A stretch of DNA of 64,000 nt, taken from the NCBI GenBank assembly GCA_035771175.1, contig CM069596.1, positions 13,783,001 through 13,847,000 of the forward strand, read 5' to 3'. Shown here piece after piece: positions 42,055-55,977 of this stretch (positions are counted from its first letter, which is position 1; each line of letters begins with the position of its first letter). The DNA comes from Paratinospora sagittata (lineage: Eukaryota > Streptophyta > Magnoliopsida > Ranunculales > Menispermaceae). Under the pieces are notes generated by a model. It worked only from the letters and a program-made list of their open reading frames with translations, did no database searches and had not been told where the DNA came from. The translations under genes were made by a program, and so were the position numbers.

Positions 42055-43558
42055 GAGAAATTAATTTACAACTCATTGAGAAGGGAGGAAGATCACGACT
42101 CTCCCAATTAACTGTAAACTCTGAGCTTATTCAAAAAATCTCAACTGCCCAAGCCAATGACCTCAAGTTGATGGAGTAAAGATAACTCATCCTCAGCGAA
42201 CAGGACTTTCCCCACTGGTCAGTATCTGATGATGGGGTAGTTTCTTACAAGAAACGTTTGTGCCTACCGAACGGCCTGAGGTTCAAAAAAGAGTGCTCAC
42301 CGAAATGCATTGCTCGAGGTTCGCTATGCATCTTGGGAGAGACAAAATGTACAACGATGTCAAGCGACAATTTTAGTTCTCTGGAATGAAGAAGGCTATT
42401 GCAGGCTTTGTTGCTCGATGTCTCGTTTGCCAACAAGTAAAGACGGAATGCAGACTTCCTTCCAAACTTCTCCAACCTTTACCTATTGGAGAATGGAAGT
42501 GGGAGAACATAGCAATGGACTTTGTTACTACCTTACCTCGAAATAATAAAGGGCATGATGCAATTTGGGTTATCATTGACAGACTTACAAAGTTTGCACA
42601 CTTTTTACCAATAAAGTTCAAGGATCACCCTGCCAGGTTAGCCGAATTATATGAAAAAGAGATCGTGCGCCTCCATGGCATACCACTCAAGATCGTTTCT
42701 GATCGAGACCCTCGATTCACATCAAACTTTTGGAAAAGCTTTCATAGTAGAATGGGCACCAAGATCACCATGAGCACAACTTTTCACCCACCGACTAACG
42801 GGCAGTCAGAGCGGTTACTCCAGATTTTAGAGGACATGTTACGATGTTGCATATTGGACTTTCATGACGGATGGGTGGAACACTTACATTTGGCTGAGTT
42901 TGCATACAACCACAGCTACCAATCCAGTATGGGCATGGCACCATACGAGGCTTTTTATGGTTGCCATTGTAGATCTCCGGTATGCTGGTTAGACATGGCA
43001 GATTGGCTGCAATTGAGGCCAGAACTAGTTCAAGAGACTTCTGAGAATATCAGACTAGTAAAGGAGCGACTTCGTGTGGCACAGAGTCGACAAAAGAGCT
43101 ATGCCGACAAGCGGAGATAGCCTCTAGAGTTTGAGAAGGGGGACTATATTTTTCTAAAAGTCCAGCCTACAAGAGGTGTCAAACGCTTTGGGATCAAAGG
43201 AAAGCTCTCTCCACAATTTATCGACCCATTTAAGATCGTCCAACGTATTGGCAAACTAGCCTATCGACTATCCCTTCCCTTATCCATGTCCAAAGTTCAT
43301 GACGTTTTCCATGTATCCATGCTTCAAAAGTACCGCCTCGATCATTCACGTATTATCCCTCTTGTCGAAGTTCGGGTAGAAGAAGGCAACAAATATCAGG
43401 AGAGAGTTGTACAAATTCTAGATAGGAAAACTTAAGAACTTAGACGACGTAGTATTCCACTTGTAAAAGTACTTTGGGATCACTACGAAATAGAAGAAAC
43501 AACTTGGGAACTTGAAGATGAAATCAAACAAAGATACCCCAAATTGTTCCAACAATAA
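42055..43558 (+). pseudogene. pol: Element C pol, 3' part (integrase and chromodomain-like tail)
   Basis: Resumes after RNase H at IEKGGRSRLSQL. The frame 42386-43120 is open for 244 codons and holds an integrase core with all three acidic positions visible: D in AMDFVTTLP, D in IVSDRDPRFTS and E in NGQSERLLQ. The H2C2 finger just upstream includes ARCLVCQQ. Then a stop (43118), KLSPQFI-DPFKIVQRIGKLA and the chromodomain-like LRRRSIPLVKVLWDHYEIEE. Final TAA at 43556-43558. Protease, RT and RNase H catalytic parts are deleted, so the element cannot be autonomous. Confidence 0.85.
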
Positions 43559-44207
43559 TTGATGATCTGATATATTGAATTTTACACTTATCAATGAAAT
43601 TATTCTTTTACAACTATAATTGTGTCAACATCTAATCTCATTACAAAAAATGCAGATGTCTGTTGATAGCACAGACATGAGTAAATAACCATATACACCA
43701 TGGCCTGCTTGGCAACCTTGGGGGAGCCCTTCAAGTCCAGAAGCAACCCACAGCCTCTATACATCACCAACTCTCTCGCCTCAGCGGCTGCAATCCCCTT
43801 CGCCAGAACATTTATAGTTATATCGTGATGAAATTGTCTGAAACAATCTAGGCCCCTCACCCGGGCAGGATCTCATACCAAAACTACCAGGAGAGAGAAT
43901 TTGGGCAATAGCATGTAAAAGCATTCCCCAACTCAATCTGCTACCCCTGAAACGCAATAACCTACAGTGCCCTACACCACCATCTTCTAGGCAAATGTCG
44001 AAACGTTCTGCGGACGAATCCGATTTTATTTGCTCTCCATTGTTTGATGATGTCGAGGATTCCACAGGCCAGAGTATAATTTAGGGACCTTACCACCAAT
44101 ACCCTGATCTAATGGAAGATGATCAAGGCAGTGGATCTCACAAAGACATCAATCATGACAACATGGACTGAAATTTCAAGGGAGAAATTCTTTTAAGGGG
44201 GGTAGAA
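43559..44207 (+). other. Post-pol region and polypurine tract of element C
   Basis: Homologous to 18709-19359 and 21713-22348. The small ORF seen in B is interrupted by stops here. AAGGGGGGTAGA at 44195-44206 is the polypurine tract directly before the 3' LTR. Confidence 0.65.
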
Positions 44208-45536
44208 TGTAATACCCCTGGTTTTCACACAAAAAAAGGGCATTGCCCGAACGTTCGAGCATGAGGACCTCTATAAAAAATGCCTCTTTTCCCTTTCATT
44301 TCTCACACCACAACTCAAATCACTCTGTCTCTCTTTGGGTTGGTTTCCTTCACTCTCCTTGTGATTTTCTCTCTCCTCTTCTGAGACTCTCTCTCTTAGA
44401 GACTCTCTTTGTGGTGCGAAGCTGTTCTCCTCGGGAAGAAGTCATGAAATTTGAAGGTGGGAACGAAACATAGTTTGCGTGGTTTATGACTTTTCATAAA
44501 GTCTTCATTCATTTATCATTATGTTTATTATTCACTTACACTGCATTATTATGTATAGTGTTCATAATTGTCATGCTTATGCCTTAATATTTGGAGTCCA
44601 CGTATTATACTGTTACTATGCCAGAATAGTTGTCAATTTGACTAAACCAGACTTAGTTTTATCCTCAGTAACTTTGAATAGTGAACGGGAGACAGCTTGC
44701 TGCTCTAGAAGACTTGGTATTTAAGCGGGACCTTAAGTTCCCACCTCTCAACCTGGGGACTGGTTTGGTTGGTCCTATTAAAGGTAGTCTGCTTGTATAT
44801 ATGATACTGGACATCCTAACAATGCACGCGGTGATGCCGACCCTGATAGGCATCACCAGGCGCTGCCAAATCTTGTCTAATGTAAGCAAAGACCGGACCC
44901 GCACATGCACAGTCATCATACATGAAATAAGAACCACCTAGGGACACAAGTGGTCTGTGATCTATGGATTATTTACTGGTGCAATTGTGTCCACTATTAT
45001 TGATTCTTCCCAAGGAGATTGACATACAACGTGAACCCAGGATTACCTGGAGATGGACATTGTACGTGAACCTAGGGTGATATACGGTCACAGAGCCATT
45101 ACGAGACAGTGTTATGTATACTTACCTGTTAAGCCATTGTGCATTGTTTATTATGAATTTTTGTGTATATCTGATGTATGATTATGATGTTTTCTTTATT
45201 AATTATCATATTCGCAGACTATTTTACCCACTGGGCAATAGCTCATCCCATGGCTAACCATTTTACATGAGTCTAGGGTGGATTGGGTGGAGGTGTTTTG
45301 GGTTATCGTTTTGTACCCCCTACCTAATTGTTTAAATTAGTTAGAGAAATTTTTGGGAGCATGTTCCCTTATTATTGGCGGCCTCTAGACCGTCTAAATC
45401 TTGTACAAAAATATATTATGAAATCAATGAAAACAGACTTGTACTTGAATTGTACACCTGGCACTCGATAACTGTTATAATGCATTCGAGCCCTGCCTGT
45501 GAGTGTCTTGCCAGTCTAAGCACAGCTAGGCGGGGT
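44208..45536 (+). repeat. Element C 3' LTR
   Basis: Starts TGTAATACCCC at 44208. CCCGAACGTTCGAG (44246-44259) precedes the TATA box TATAAAAAA (44272-44280). It runs to AGGCGGGG at about 45536, where the usual GTGTGACA ending gives way to the next LTR. Confidence 0.85.
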
Positions 45537-48156
45537 GTAAGAATTAGACCCATGTTAAGCCTCAATAAGACTCCGGCAGAGTCTCCTCTATAAATAGGAC
45601 ATCTTACTCAAACAAATCACCTAATAATCCACAAATAGCCACAAACTCAATATATTTAACATCTAACCACATTCATCTAATTATAAAATTCACGTCCTAT
45701 GACATCCATCTAATATAAACAAGTATGAAGTGTTATATACATGTATTTACATAATTCCAAAATACCAAAATACAAGCATATATTCTTAACATTCTCAACC
45801 TACATCAAAACAAGACTTTGGCAAGGCACTAGTATCTCCCTGGAATGTTATTTTGTTGCCCTTATTATCAACTGAATGACCTGAAAAAGGGGATAAGGTG
45901 AGCTAACAGTCCCCAACGAATAAAAATCATATATGCCATCATCTATACATCTACGTCATCATGTATGCATGAGGATGTTATGTCAATCAATATGCAATAG
46001 ATACATCTCATAGCAACATCCAACATACAATGCAAACCAATTCCATATGCAACACACATATTTCAGTCTTATTCAAGTATGTGACAAACTTTTCCAAGAC
46101 AGATATGAATACATATTGTCAATAGGTACTAGGTTTATAGGTTAAAGTCACATTCCAACCTTACTTGAATAATTCAGCCAGATATACTAATGAACTAGTT
46201 CTTTGTACTATTCAGTACTTACCAACTAGTGTTTTAAAGAAGAAATGTAAACCGTACTCTAATTCCAAGTAAAAATCCCTCTTTTCGAACATAATTAGCT
46301 TTCCTCGCAAACCATGCTAGAACACGTCACACTTTCCAATTGAATAGATTTCTACATAAACCTTTAAATCTAAATAGGACAACTAGATCCAATTATTCTT
46401 GTAGGGAGTAAACTCAACCTTCACGATTATATCCAAAGGTCTAGCTCCAATAGATTTATTAGTCTATATAGAAAATCTCTGCCTTTTCCTCGTGCCACAA
46501 TCAAACACGCACATGTACAAGCATTCACATATAAATATTATGATGATATAAATGAAAATGTAATGAAATTCTACTCACAACAATTGTCAGAAATAATGCC
46601 CAGACTCAATACCGAGTCACGTCACTTTACCACTGCCTGCACATATCATTTCATTTCATATTAACATCTTTCTCTATTATTTCTTATTTCACATAATCTC
46701 TAACCATTATAATTTTAACTCTAACTAATTTACTTATCTTTCATTTTATATCAATTTCTAACTTCCCAATTCATTCAACTAATTCCATAATTTTATTTCA
46801 ATTTCACATACACGTGATGGTCAGTCTAAATAATTTCTACCACCCTCTAAAATATTTCAAAGTGAAAAGCAGTAGAAATAAGCTTTTTAACCTTATTTCT
46901 ACAAGTCTCCAAGTCCAACGTATTTACTGGAAGCATTCAATCGCATACTAAAAATACCAATCGATATCCAAAAATCATGATCTTGGTATTGAAACGTCTG
47001 AAATTCAGTCTTTTATGATTCTACGATTTCAAACCGGTATTTCACCGGAGTTTGACATTATTCCAATGGCCCAGTGTCAAATTTAGCTTCGGCAGCTATA
47101 CCGGTGCCAATATTAGACATGAACACAAACAAACTACATATTCTTGATCTACGCTACTATAGGAGTGATAATATATAATTTTTACATATTTTCATTCAAA
47201 GTGGGTCAAAACCCCATATTTGAAAATACTACAAAACACCTCTTATAGCAAAAATTAGACTGCTAGGATTGTTACAAGTAGCTTAAAAATCGATTTTATG
47301 ACGAAAAGAAGGAAAAATGACTTACTGGCTTGACTAATCGGCCGCAAATGTCACACCTCGCGAATGTGATGAGTACCCCCGCAGGGCATACTCCAGCCAT
47401 TATGGACCTATAATATTGTCCCATCTAGTCGATCTCGCGACCCCAAAGGCTCAGTGGTTACTCGAATTGCGAAATCAAACCTTATGAGGTTGTGAGTTCG
47501 AATCCGAGGGAGGCATGCATTGTTCATCATGAATAGTGTGGACAAATGATCTAGGCTGCGGTTGAAAGGCCCTTTGGGGTCGCGAGATCGACTAAATGGA
47601 ACAATATTATGGGTCCATAATGGCTAGAGTATGCCCTGCGGGGAAACTCATCACATCTGCGATGTGTGATAGCAAAACTGTCACTTTCCCTTTCTCTCTT
47701 TCTCTGTGCTCGTACTTCTTCCTAACTTTTTTTTTTCTTCTCCTGGACATAATGAGCAACTTGAATGAGCTTTATATTATCTTATGATCTCATGCTTTTC
47801 ATGCTACATACTAACCAACTCCATTTAATTAATCCACTCATCTCATTTAACTTCATTTAATTCATATCAAACCATACTTTCTCATTTAATAAACTAGTTA
47901 CCTTAATTAATTTACTACCTCTCATCTATTAACTAACACCCATCTTACTTTCACCATTTTCTCATTTAAATATAGTTTTCATGCTTCCATTTGCTCCATT
48001 TAAACTTTATAATCACATGCACTACATTTAATAAACCAATATTATATAATATTTATAACATAAATACACTCATAAACAATTTACATCACAAAAAATATGT
48101 CACACAACATCTAAACATTCTTAGGGTCTCATTTTATGAAAATGAGGGTCGTTACA
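45537..48156 (-). mobile_element. Probable solo LTR of another family, carrying a foldback insertion
   Basis: From TGTAAGAATTAGACC to GGGTCGTTACA; on the - strand it starts TGTAACGACCCTC, a common start of Ty3/gypsy LTRs. Without the foldback it is about 2.3 kb. It has no coding capacity and shares the general layout of the solo LTR at 3580-5803 (GGTGAGCTAACAG-like text after an AT-rich block). No target duplication is visible because the left side joins the broken end of the C 3' LTR. Confidence 0.5.
47349..47671. mobile_element. Foldback element with tRNA-like unit
   Basis: Begins TGTCACACCTCGCG and ends CGATGTGTGATA, with exact GCAAA duplications on both sides (47344-47348, 47672-47676). 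Outer arms (about 100 bp, ending GGTCGCGAGATCGAC) are inverted repeats. The antisense tRNA-like copy of the left arm has been lost, leaving one sense copy: A-box-like GGCTCAGTGGTTACTCG and B-box-like GAGTTCGAATCC (about 47450-47515). Confidence 0.85.
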
Positions 48157-50800
48157 CATTCAAACACATGAAATATAATTCAACATTCCATTTAATCTTT
48201 TTTCTTAAAAAAATCATTTACAAGTTATAATATCAAATGAAAGAATAACGCAACATTCCACAATGGTGTTTAAAAACCACATCAAACCAACATCAATCCA
48301 TTTAAAGTGGTGAGCTCATTTAATATCTCATTCTTTATATAATTTAATGACATGCCAACCTACATCCGTGATCTTCGAATATCTAATAATATATAGGTCT
48401 ATAATAATAATATATAATATAATGTTTAATATCTTATATATATTAGAGATTTTACTTTCTCATGTATCTATGTTTAAGGGGAAAAAGAACAAGATCGGAT
48501 GATTAATATATTTTTTATTATTTTGGAGCACTAAAAAAAAAGTAACAACTACGAAAAACAAAATGATCAACATGGAACATGGTGACAAAAATATTAAAAA
48601 AAGAACCCTCGCTACTTAGATTTTTGTCTTATTTTTGTTTTTTTTTTTTCTAAAATCATCATCTTCTCAATCTTCTTCTTCTCTTTCATCAATTATAGAT
48701 ACATAAACAATTAAAATATATAATTCAATACAATACAATATAATATAATATATTATAATATAATTATATGATTGAAAGAAAACCATTATTGTCAATAGTT
48801 AACATATCCAATATTTAGTTTGTTGCAATTTGTTTGTTTTTTGTTTTATTTTTCGTCTCTTAAACAACATGGAACATGGTGATTAAACATTTAAAAAATA
48901 AAACCACTTTTTTTTGTTTTTTTAAATTTATCCTCTTCTCAATGTCTTCTTCTCTTCCATCAATTATAAATATATAAGCAATTATAATATATAGTACAAT
49001 ATAATATAATATAACATAACATTACATAATATAATCTAATATAATATAATGATAACTGCAAAAAATGCTTTAAAGAAAAATTATTATATTGGGTCATTCA
49101 CAAAATAGTTGTGATGACCGAATTAATATATTAACAACAACAAAATTGCATTACTTTAATATGTGACATATCAAGATACAAAGTAACGATGAGAATAAGT
49201 TCCCCCCATAGGGCGGGGCTGCAAGCTATTGTCGTCATAGTACTATATGAAACTTATATAAATATGAAATTCTTATATACCGCCTTACATGATTTCGAGG
49301 TGATTGAGCTTGAGTATGTCAAGTAAAAAATGATACTTAGGTGGAATCAATAATGATATGTAAGAGGAAGAAACAGGAATGGGGACAAAAGGTGTCACAA
49401 GTGTGTGTGTGTGTGGGGGGGGGGGGGGAATTGTGGAAAGTTGTTGAATTATGGAAAGAAACAAAAAAGAATCGTTGTACATTCGCTTTATGTGTGTTTT
49501 ATTCCTAAAAAAAGGGGGGTGGCTGTTGTTGAATTGTGGAAAGTTGTTGAATTATGGAAAGAAACAAAAAAGAATAGTTGTACATTCACTTTATGTGTGT
49601 TTTATTCCTAAAAAAATCAACAAGACGAAAAGTAACTATAAAATTTGTCATTTTCATGTACTTTAGAAGATCAAAAAGAAATAAAGAAAGATATTCCTCA
49701 AGTAACTTTTGACTTTTGATGCATATTTAGGTAAATAGGTTTCAATTTCATTATTAGTTCTTCTATTACTGGAATGACAAATAAAGTTTCATTTTCCTGT
49801 TACAAATTTATCCAGTTCAATTCAAAGCTAAAACGGAGTGTTTTTCAACAAGTGTCCCTTTTTCAATTTTGTTTTTATTGCATTCTTCTGATTTCAGCCT
49901 TTTTTTTATTTTTTTCCTTTAACAGGTTCTCCTTTTCTAAAGTACACTCTTTAATTTCACCGAATTCTAAACCTTTTCTAATGCATTTTTTCATTCCCAT
50001 GGTGACAAATGTACAGTTAATGAAACCTAATACATATAAATCTACCCCTTCGATTATTGTTTATAATTTTAAAATACATCTTTATAGTTTAATTTACGGA
50101 TCTAATAATTAATTTTATTAGTTTTATTATAACACAAGTTATGTTAATAATTTATAATTATCCACCCAGAACTTACAATCAAGAGTCGTTTTCCTTTTCT
50201 CAACATTTTTATTTTCTTCTTTCCCACCACATCATTACTTGCACCGTAGCTATATTAATTAATTATAATAGACTTGATAACTTCTTTTTAAAACAATAAT
50301 ATTTACATTTTTTGAATTATTTCTTTATTATTACATTTATTTTTTAGTTATTTCATTTATTTTTGTTTCATAAAAAGTTTTTTAAAACATTTTTTCATAA
50401 ATAACCCACACATAGCGCAGGATTGCAAACGTGTCTGATTAATTTTACATGGTACCCTTGCACTCCAAATCAATGTCAGAAAAAGGCTCGATAGCATGTC
50501 ATTCTTTTGAGAAGCCAAAATGCAATGAAAATATTAAAACTCAGTTATACAACACATGCTTACAATAGATCATGCATAAAAACAAATTCTCTTCTATCTT
50601 AGAGAAACTGAAGGGAACTACATGGTGAACTCTCCACGAAATTAGATTACTCAAATATTGTAATTTTTTATTTCTTACAATAAACCAAGGGACTGGTAAT
50701 TTTTCAACAATGAAATTTTCAACTATCATAACAACTAATTACAGAACTTAGTTTTTCACAAATTATGAGATACAGTCCATACAATTATGAGATAGATCTC
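48157..50800. other. AT-rich intergenic DNA
   Basis: No gene recognised. It holds AT-rich text shared with 34060-35350 (see 48480-48850), many TATAATATAATA runs (48720-49050) and the minisatellite at 49400-49618. The part from 50500 may include downstream sequence of the transporter gene. Confidence 0.5.
49400..49618 (+). repeat. GT/G microsatellite and two-copy 103-bp tandem repeat
   Basis: A (GT)n run passes into about fourteen G residues (49400-49428). Two copies of a 103-bp unit starting GAATTGTGGAAAGTTG follow (49428 and 49531), nearly identical and each ending in TTATTCCTAAAAAAA. Confidence 0.85.
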
Positions 50801-51017
50801 TTGATAGCCAAAAAAAGAATCACTCTTTTACATGAACCATGGTGATGATTGATCAGGATTCCTTTTCCATAGCGCCCATTGGTTCTTTCTTTCTACTGAT
50901 TTTAGAAACTGAAACATATATTCTTGATTTTATCGCAGCTGAAACGCTGATCTCAATTGGAGATAGCTTCAGAAGAATAGGGAAGCCTTACCAAATTAAG
51001 CCCAAAAGATTATCAAA

Positions 51018-54000
51018 TTAACCCCTTATAAGTGTTAAGCCAATTGCAATGACAATAATCGTTGAGGGAACTCCAAAGCGGAGATGGCTCCAAAATGAAA
51101 GATTGTAACCAAAGGACGGAGCACGGCGAGCTTGCTCACACACTATCAAGTTAGCAGCTGACCCCAAAAGTGAGAGATTACCCGCAACGGTGCTCACCCA
51201 TGCCAATATCAGCCATGCTTTCTTCTCAGCTGCTGGAGAAATTAGTTGTGCTGATGCTGCAACACGAGCTCCAAGCAAAAGAACTGAGAAATTAACAAAC
51301 AGATGAGAGATTTAGCTGTAAACATGAGACCTGATTAAGAAATAACAACTTTATTCATGTGTGTCATGTCAGTGTGTGTGTGTGTGTGTCATGTATGTTT
51401 AAATGTAGGTATTTTTCACTAATGATGTCTTTCACCGTTAATTGGTTCATCATGGTTCATTAACAGCTATTGCGAACCAATAACACAACAAATACAAAAT
51501 GCAACAAGTTCTCAAACAAGATTGCTTCTAGATCTTATATACATATAGAATAGATGTTTTATGATTTCCTCAGTCAAAGATCATTTACACAATTAGTAAT
51601 TAGCTATTCAGATGAGGAGTGCTAAAACAACTCAAGATATGTACTCAAATCTATACCCAAGCTGATGTGTCAATATACACTCTACATCATCAAAGAGAAA
51701 AAAAAAAGGAAAAGGAAACACCCTCCAATCACCATACAACACATTAGCATGGGTATGGTTTTGGATATAATTTTTAGGTCGTAAAAACATTTCTCTATTC
51801 AAATTCCTATCCTAAATTCAATCATTTTAGAACAATGGTGCCTCCTGCTAGTTTTAGTTTTCAAATTTTCATCCCAGTCCCAAGCTTAGAGAAAGCCATA
51901 TTAACCAATATGGCGCACAACTGAAAACACACTGTATTCTATCATCATATGAACCTAACACAGAAAAGAAAATTTTAACAATGGTTTCCTTGCAATCACG
52001 TTGGAGATGGTAGAAAATATAGATTAGTTCAAGAATATAGGAGTTATGAAAAAACAAGGGAGCCTTATAGAATCATAATGAAGCACTAGGAGTGACAAGG
52101 ATAAAAAAGCTATTGATAACCAAAAGAATTGCTTGATTCATTATTAGAATCTTTTCCACTGCATATTGAATTGATCAATTGGGGTTGAAAAACCCAACAC
52201 TTAGAACACGAGCACTGACATGCAAGGCTATAATTAAATAGGTGCAACAAAAAAAAGAGGAATTAATGTAAGCTGTCCACAATTGAACGTGGAAAGGAAA
52301 GAGGAAAAATGATTTGATTGTTATAAACTTTGCAATATGATAGTTCAATAATAAAAGTGACATAGGATTAGCAATGAATAAATTGTAAAAGGATGAAATT
52401 GCGAGTGTCAAGTGAATTGGGGTAAAATTACTAACAATTACACTTGTTATCTAGAGAAAGAATAACCAAAAGAAAAGACTTGTTCTTGAGTGCTATAATT
52501 AGCATAATTAGCACTTAATGGGGGTGGCACGAATATTTATAGTTCAGACCTAAATGGGCATGTGGGAAAAGCTAGTAACCTAGTAGTAGATAGGAGATAG
52601 TTCATGGAGGATAGAGGTTTGGCAAGAATAACAGTCCATGAAGGAGGTTATAGACTAAACAAAAATTATAAGGTTGGATAGAAAATCATAAGAGTTTGCA
52701 ATGGCACATAATCTTGCAATGTAATTACGTAATTAAGAAGAAAACAGAGCATCACTTGAAGTGGATACCAGCTAGCTAGAGTTTTCTGTACTACAAGGAT
52801 AAAATGAACATAAAAGGACTATAAGATTGTCTTGGGAGAAGTTCAACCACAACCCAAGTTAAGAGTTTTAGATAACCTTTTGAACAAATTAAAAGGAAAG
52901 AAACAAAGAGATAATTTCGACAAGCTAGGTGGTGATACTTGAAAGAGGAAAAATTTAAAGACACTTGAAGATGAACTAATAAACAAGGAGAAATGTATTT
53001 ACATGAAGAACTAAGTGTCTAATGGGCATAAAAGAGCTGGCTACATCAAAAGAGTAAAAAAAGAGGATATTTTTCCAGAAAGAGAAAGTATAACCATCTA
53101 AGGAAATTTAGGGGAGAATGAAGAAGTTCAAGTAAGCAACATGGCTAAATGGTCTTGCTGAAAGATTGGGGAAAAAATAAACATACCAAACTTTCAAAGA
53201 AGTATAAAAATTCTAAAAAAGAAACAAAAAATCTATACACAATGTTAAATATAAGATGTATGATGAACTTTATAAGAAGTTGGTGTTATGGAAGATTGCA
53301 TAAATTCAACATTTAATTCTCAAATGGAATCCAATTTCAGCAACAACTGATAATTGAATAAGGCAAATCAAGTGGGGTATCAACTCTCAAGATGATGAGC
53401 TTATCAACCTGAACCATTCTACTTTTTCTACAATATTCAGCTAGTGAGGTAGTGAAGCAAAGGCTCATTAGTTTGAGTACTGGACTGAGCAGTATTAGCC
53501 AAGGACCTCTCCTGGGTAAAATGATTGAAATCGAGTACAGAAGCTAGGAAGAGAAGCTAAATGTATGGCATCACTAGATTATACATCCTACATATCCTGC
53601 ATGCATAATAACTCCTATACAGTAGGAGGCATCATAGTATATCTGAACTTAAAAATATACCCTGCAAGACCATCCGTCATCTAATCCCAAAATTAATGGT
53701 TCCAAAGGCTGCATTACTTCCCAGTCAATACATAACATATAGCGTCTAAATGAGTTACCACTCAAGATGCCATGTAAAATTAGCTCTTTACAAGGGAAAA
53801 AGAGGAATGGAAGATCAACAAGTTGCTTAACGACGATAGATGAATACAACACAATTTGCATTCCCTTCGCTGAATTACCATAATTTACTCAAGAAAGTGA
53901 ATTATTTTCTCGATTTATTTTTAAATTCATCAGGACTGTATCCTCTTCCCTTCTTCTCATTTTTTGATTCCACCTATATATAGGTTCTAAAACCACTGCT

Positions 54001-55977
54001 TCTCCTAGTAAAGTCAATCATGCTCTTGGATATCATAGTTTGGCTTGTCTACGGCGATAATAAAATGTAATTTAGCATTCAAATGAAAATCCCAAACTAA
54101 TTTACCAAGCTATCAACTTTGAAATCACTCTTGATATGTTAACAGGCGTTCTCATGCTCCATGGTTCTGAACACTTACTCATTTGAATAACCAGAGATTG
54201 TCAAATGAGTTAAATCTATCATTATCTATATAAAAGTGAACAAAATATTCCAAGCATTTCAATGATGTAATGAAAGGAGACATGGGCCCAACTAGTCAAA
54301 ATGACATGAGTGAGGGCATTTAGACAGTCAGATCCTTACTAGAAATAAATATGGACATCAATAATTTGTTACCAAAAAGACAGAAAATTGAAAGGGAGGG
54401 GCAGATAGTTGCAATTCACTTACCAGTAGGTACATTTGAAGCCAAGTTTGAGAGGACAAGAATGACAACTGCAAGCACTGCAATTCCACTGGCACGATCA
54501 ATTTGTGCATGAGGCTCCATAAAATCCCAAAGGGCGCTTGGTATTCCTGTCTTATTGAAACCATCAACTGTGATAAACATTCCACAAAAGAACACCAAGA
54601 GAGAATATGAAACCTGGTTCAAGGTTCAAAGACAGTTAATAATCGTTTAAAGAATGACTAATACAATTAGCTAAAAATAAATATAGCTGGAATCTGAAGC
54701 AAACGAGAAACCAAAAATATCAAGAGCGAAGACAAAGTTTCATCAAGAAGAATGAAAAATAAGCACAAGGAAACTGCAACTTATACCTTCTCTAAGCACG
54801 GTCTGGCATCCTTGAAATCGAGAACCACAAGAGCAAGTGCAGCAGTGAGTGCAGTCCATGACATATTTAGACCCATGAGCAAAGCAATAAGCATTCCGAT
54901 AGTTACTAGGTAAACAAGTACCTTCCATAATTTTCTATTCCATCTCTTCACCAGGCCTTCCTTTTCATCTGAGAACCGAACAGAAGCTGTGCTGGCGAAA
55001 TCATTCGCCATAGGAGCATTACCACTCATTACACTTCTAACAGACCTTCTTCCAGAAATATTTTGCTCTCTCTGAGGAGTAACAGTACCTCCATTCACCT
55101 CCATCAATGTGCTAGAATTCCCCACGGATTCATGCCCAACACTTGAGGCATTAGGGATATCACTTTCACTCCAACTAGTTCGGTTTCTAAGATTCTCCGA
55201 ACGCCCTGAGTTGTTCATAGCATCAAACATGGGGTTAGACTCTTGTGTGTTCAAGGAATTGGAATGTGACATCATGGCGGGTGAAAACCGATGAGAAGTC
55301 ACATCTTCCTCGACAACCACTTCCACTGCAGCGCCTTCTTCATCCTTCTCAACAGACAACATTCGCCAATACATACATAGAAGAAGGATGCAATTCACAA
55401 TAACTCCCACAAGCATTGCAGGGAGAATCCCAAATAAAAATTTTCCAAAGGAAATCTTACTCTGAACAGCTATAACCAAATTTTGAGGATTACCAATTGG
55501 AGTCGCAGCAGATCCGATATTTGCACTCGATGCCAAGGCCAATAAGAATGGACGAGGCGGGACATTGTTCTGCCTCGCAACCTTTAGCACAAATTCAGTC
55601 AGAACAACACAAGTGGTGTCGTTGGTGAATAGGGCACTTGAAAGAGCAGAAATAAGGCAGATACGGCAAAGTAAATCTTTGGCACCAAGACTTTTCCATG
55701 AGAGCAATTTACCTAAATATTTGAACATATCAGCTCTCTCAAGATAGATGCTCACGACCATGGTTCCGAAGAGTAGGCCAAGGATTGGAAGGTCAATTGC
55801 AGCATAAGCTTGGTCTGGGGTTATAACTCTGAAAATTACCATGAGCATGGCACCAAGAAGAGAACCAGCGGTTCTTCCAATAGGTAAGAAAGGGACTGCT
55901 GGGAAAACAGCCAACACCCAGAAGGTTCCAAAGGCAATCGAGCCGAGAACCACTTTTACAGTTGGAGCCATGGCCAT
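51018..55977 (-). CDS. LSI2-like metalloid (silicon/arsenite-type) efflux transporter, three coding exons
   Basis: Exons on the - strand: 55977-54787, 54613-54424 and 51283-51018, giving 548 residues. Junctions are AAG|GTATAAG ... CCAG|GTTTC and ACTG|GTAAGTG ... CTCAG|TTCTT; the second intron is 3.1 kb. The product belongs to the ArsB/NhaD ion transporter superfamily, whose plant members include the silicon exporter Lsi2, at the plasma membrane. Seen: about 10-11 hydrophobic segments, the signature [15 protein letters not shown] at residues 152-166, [14 protein letters not shown] at 117-130, a hydrophilic Ser/Asn-rich loop at 208-345, and in the last exon [20 protein letters not shown] mirroring the first-half signature. 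Length fits the 470-550 residue family. I start at ATGGCCATGGCTCC (55977); the frame stays open upstream to 56202 but crosses a probable 5' UTR splice site. No damage seen. Substrate is inferred from family only. Confidence 0.92.
51284..54423 (-). other. Second intron of the LSI2-like gene (3.1 kb)
   Basis: No transposon ends, ORFs or RNA genes were recognised in it. A short GT microsatellite lies at about 51370-51389. The size is large compared with the 173-bp first coding intron (54614-54786). Confidence 0.7.

Larger units (their letters stand above)
35796..45536 (+). mobile_element. Element C: degenerate chromovirus-like retrotransposon with large internal deletion
   Basis: Order: 5' LTR missing its first ~115 bp and split by a chimeric insertion (36835-38308), primer site TGGCATCAGAG (38510), extra ORF (38736-40364), spacer, start of gag, a ~300-bp foreign plug (41759-about 42054) replacing the rest of gag, protease, RT and most of RNase H, then integrase and chromodomain-like tail to 43558, post-pol region, polypurine tract and 3' LTR (44208-45536). 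The 3' LTR abuts another LTR, and neither outer edge shows a target duplication. Confidence 0.85.

Noticed and set aside
47450..47520. tRNA gene in the foldback element
   Set aside because: A and B boxes are present, but the acceptor stem and a proper anticodon arm cannot be formed; it is tRNA-like only, as is the unit at 1304-1375.
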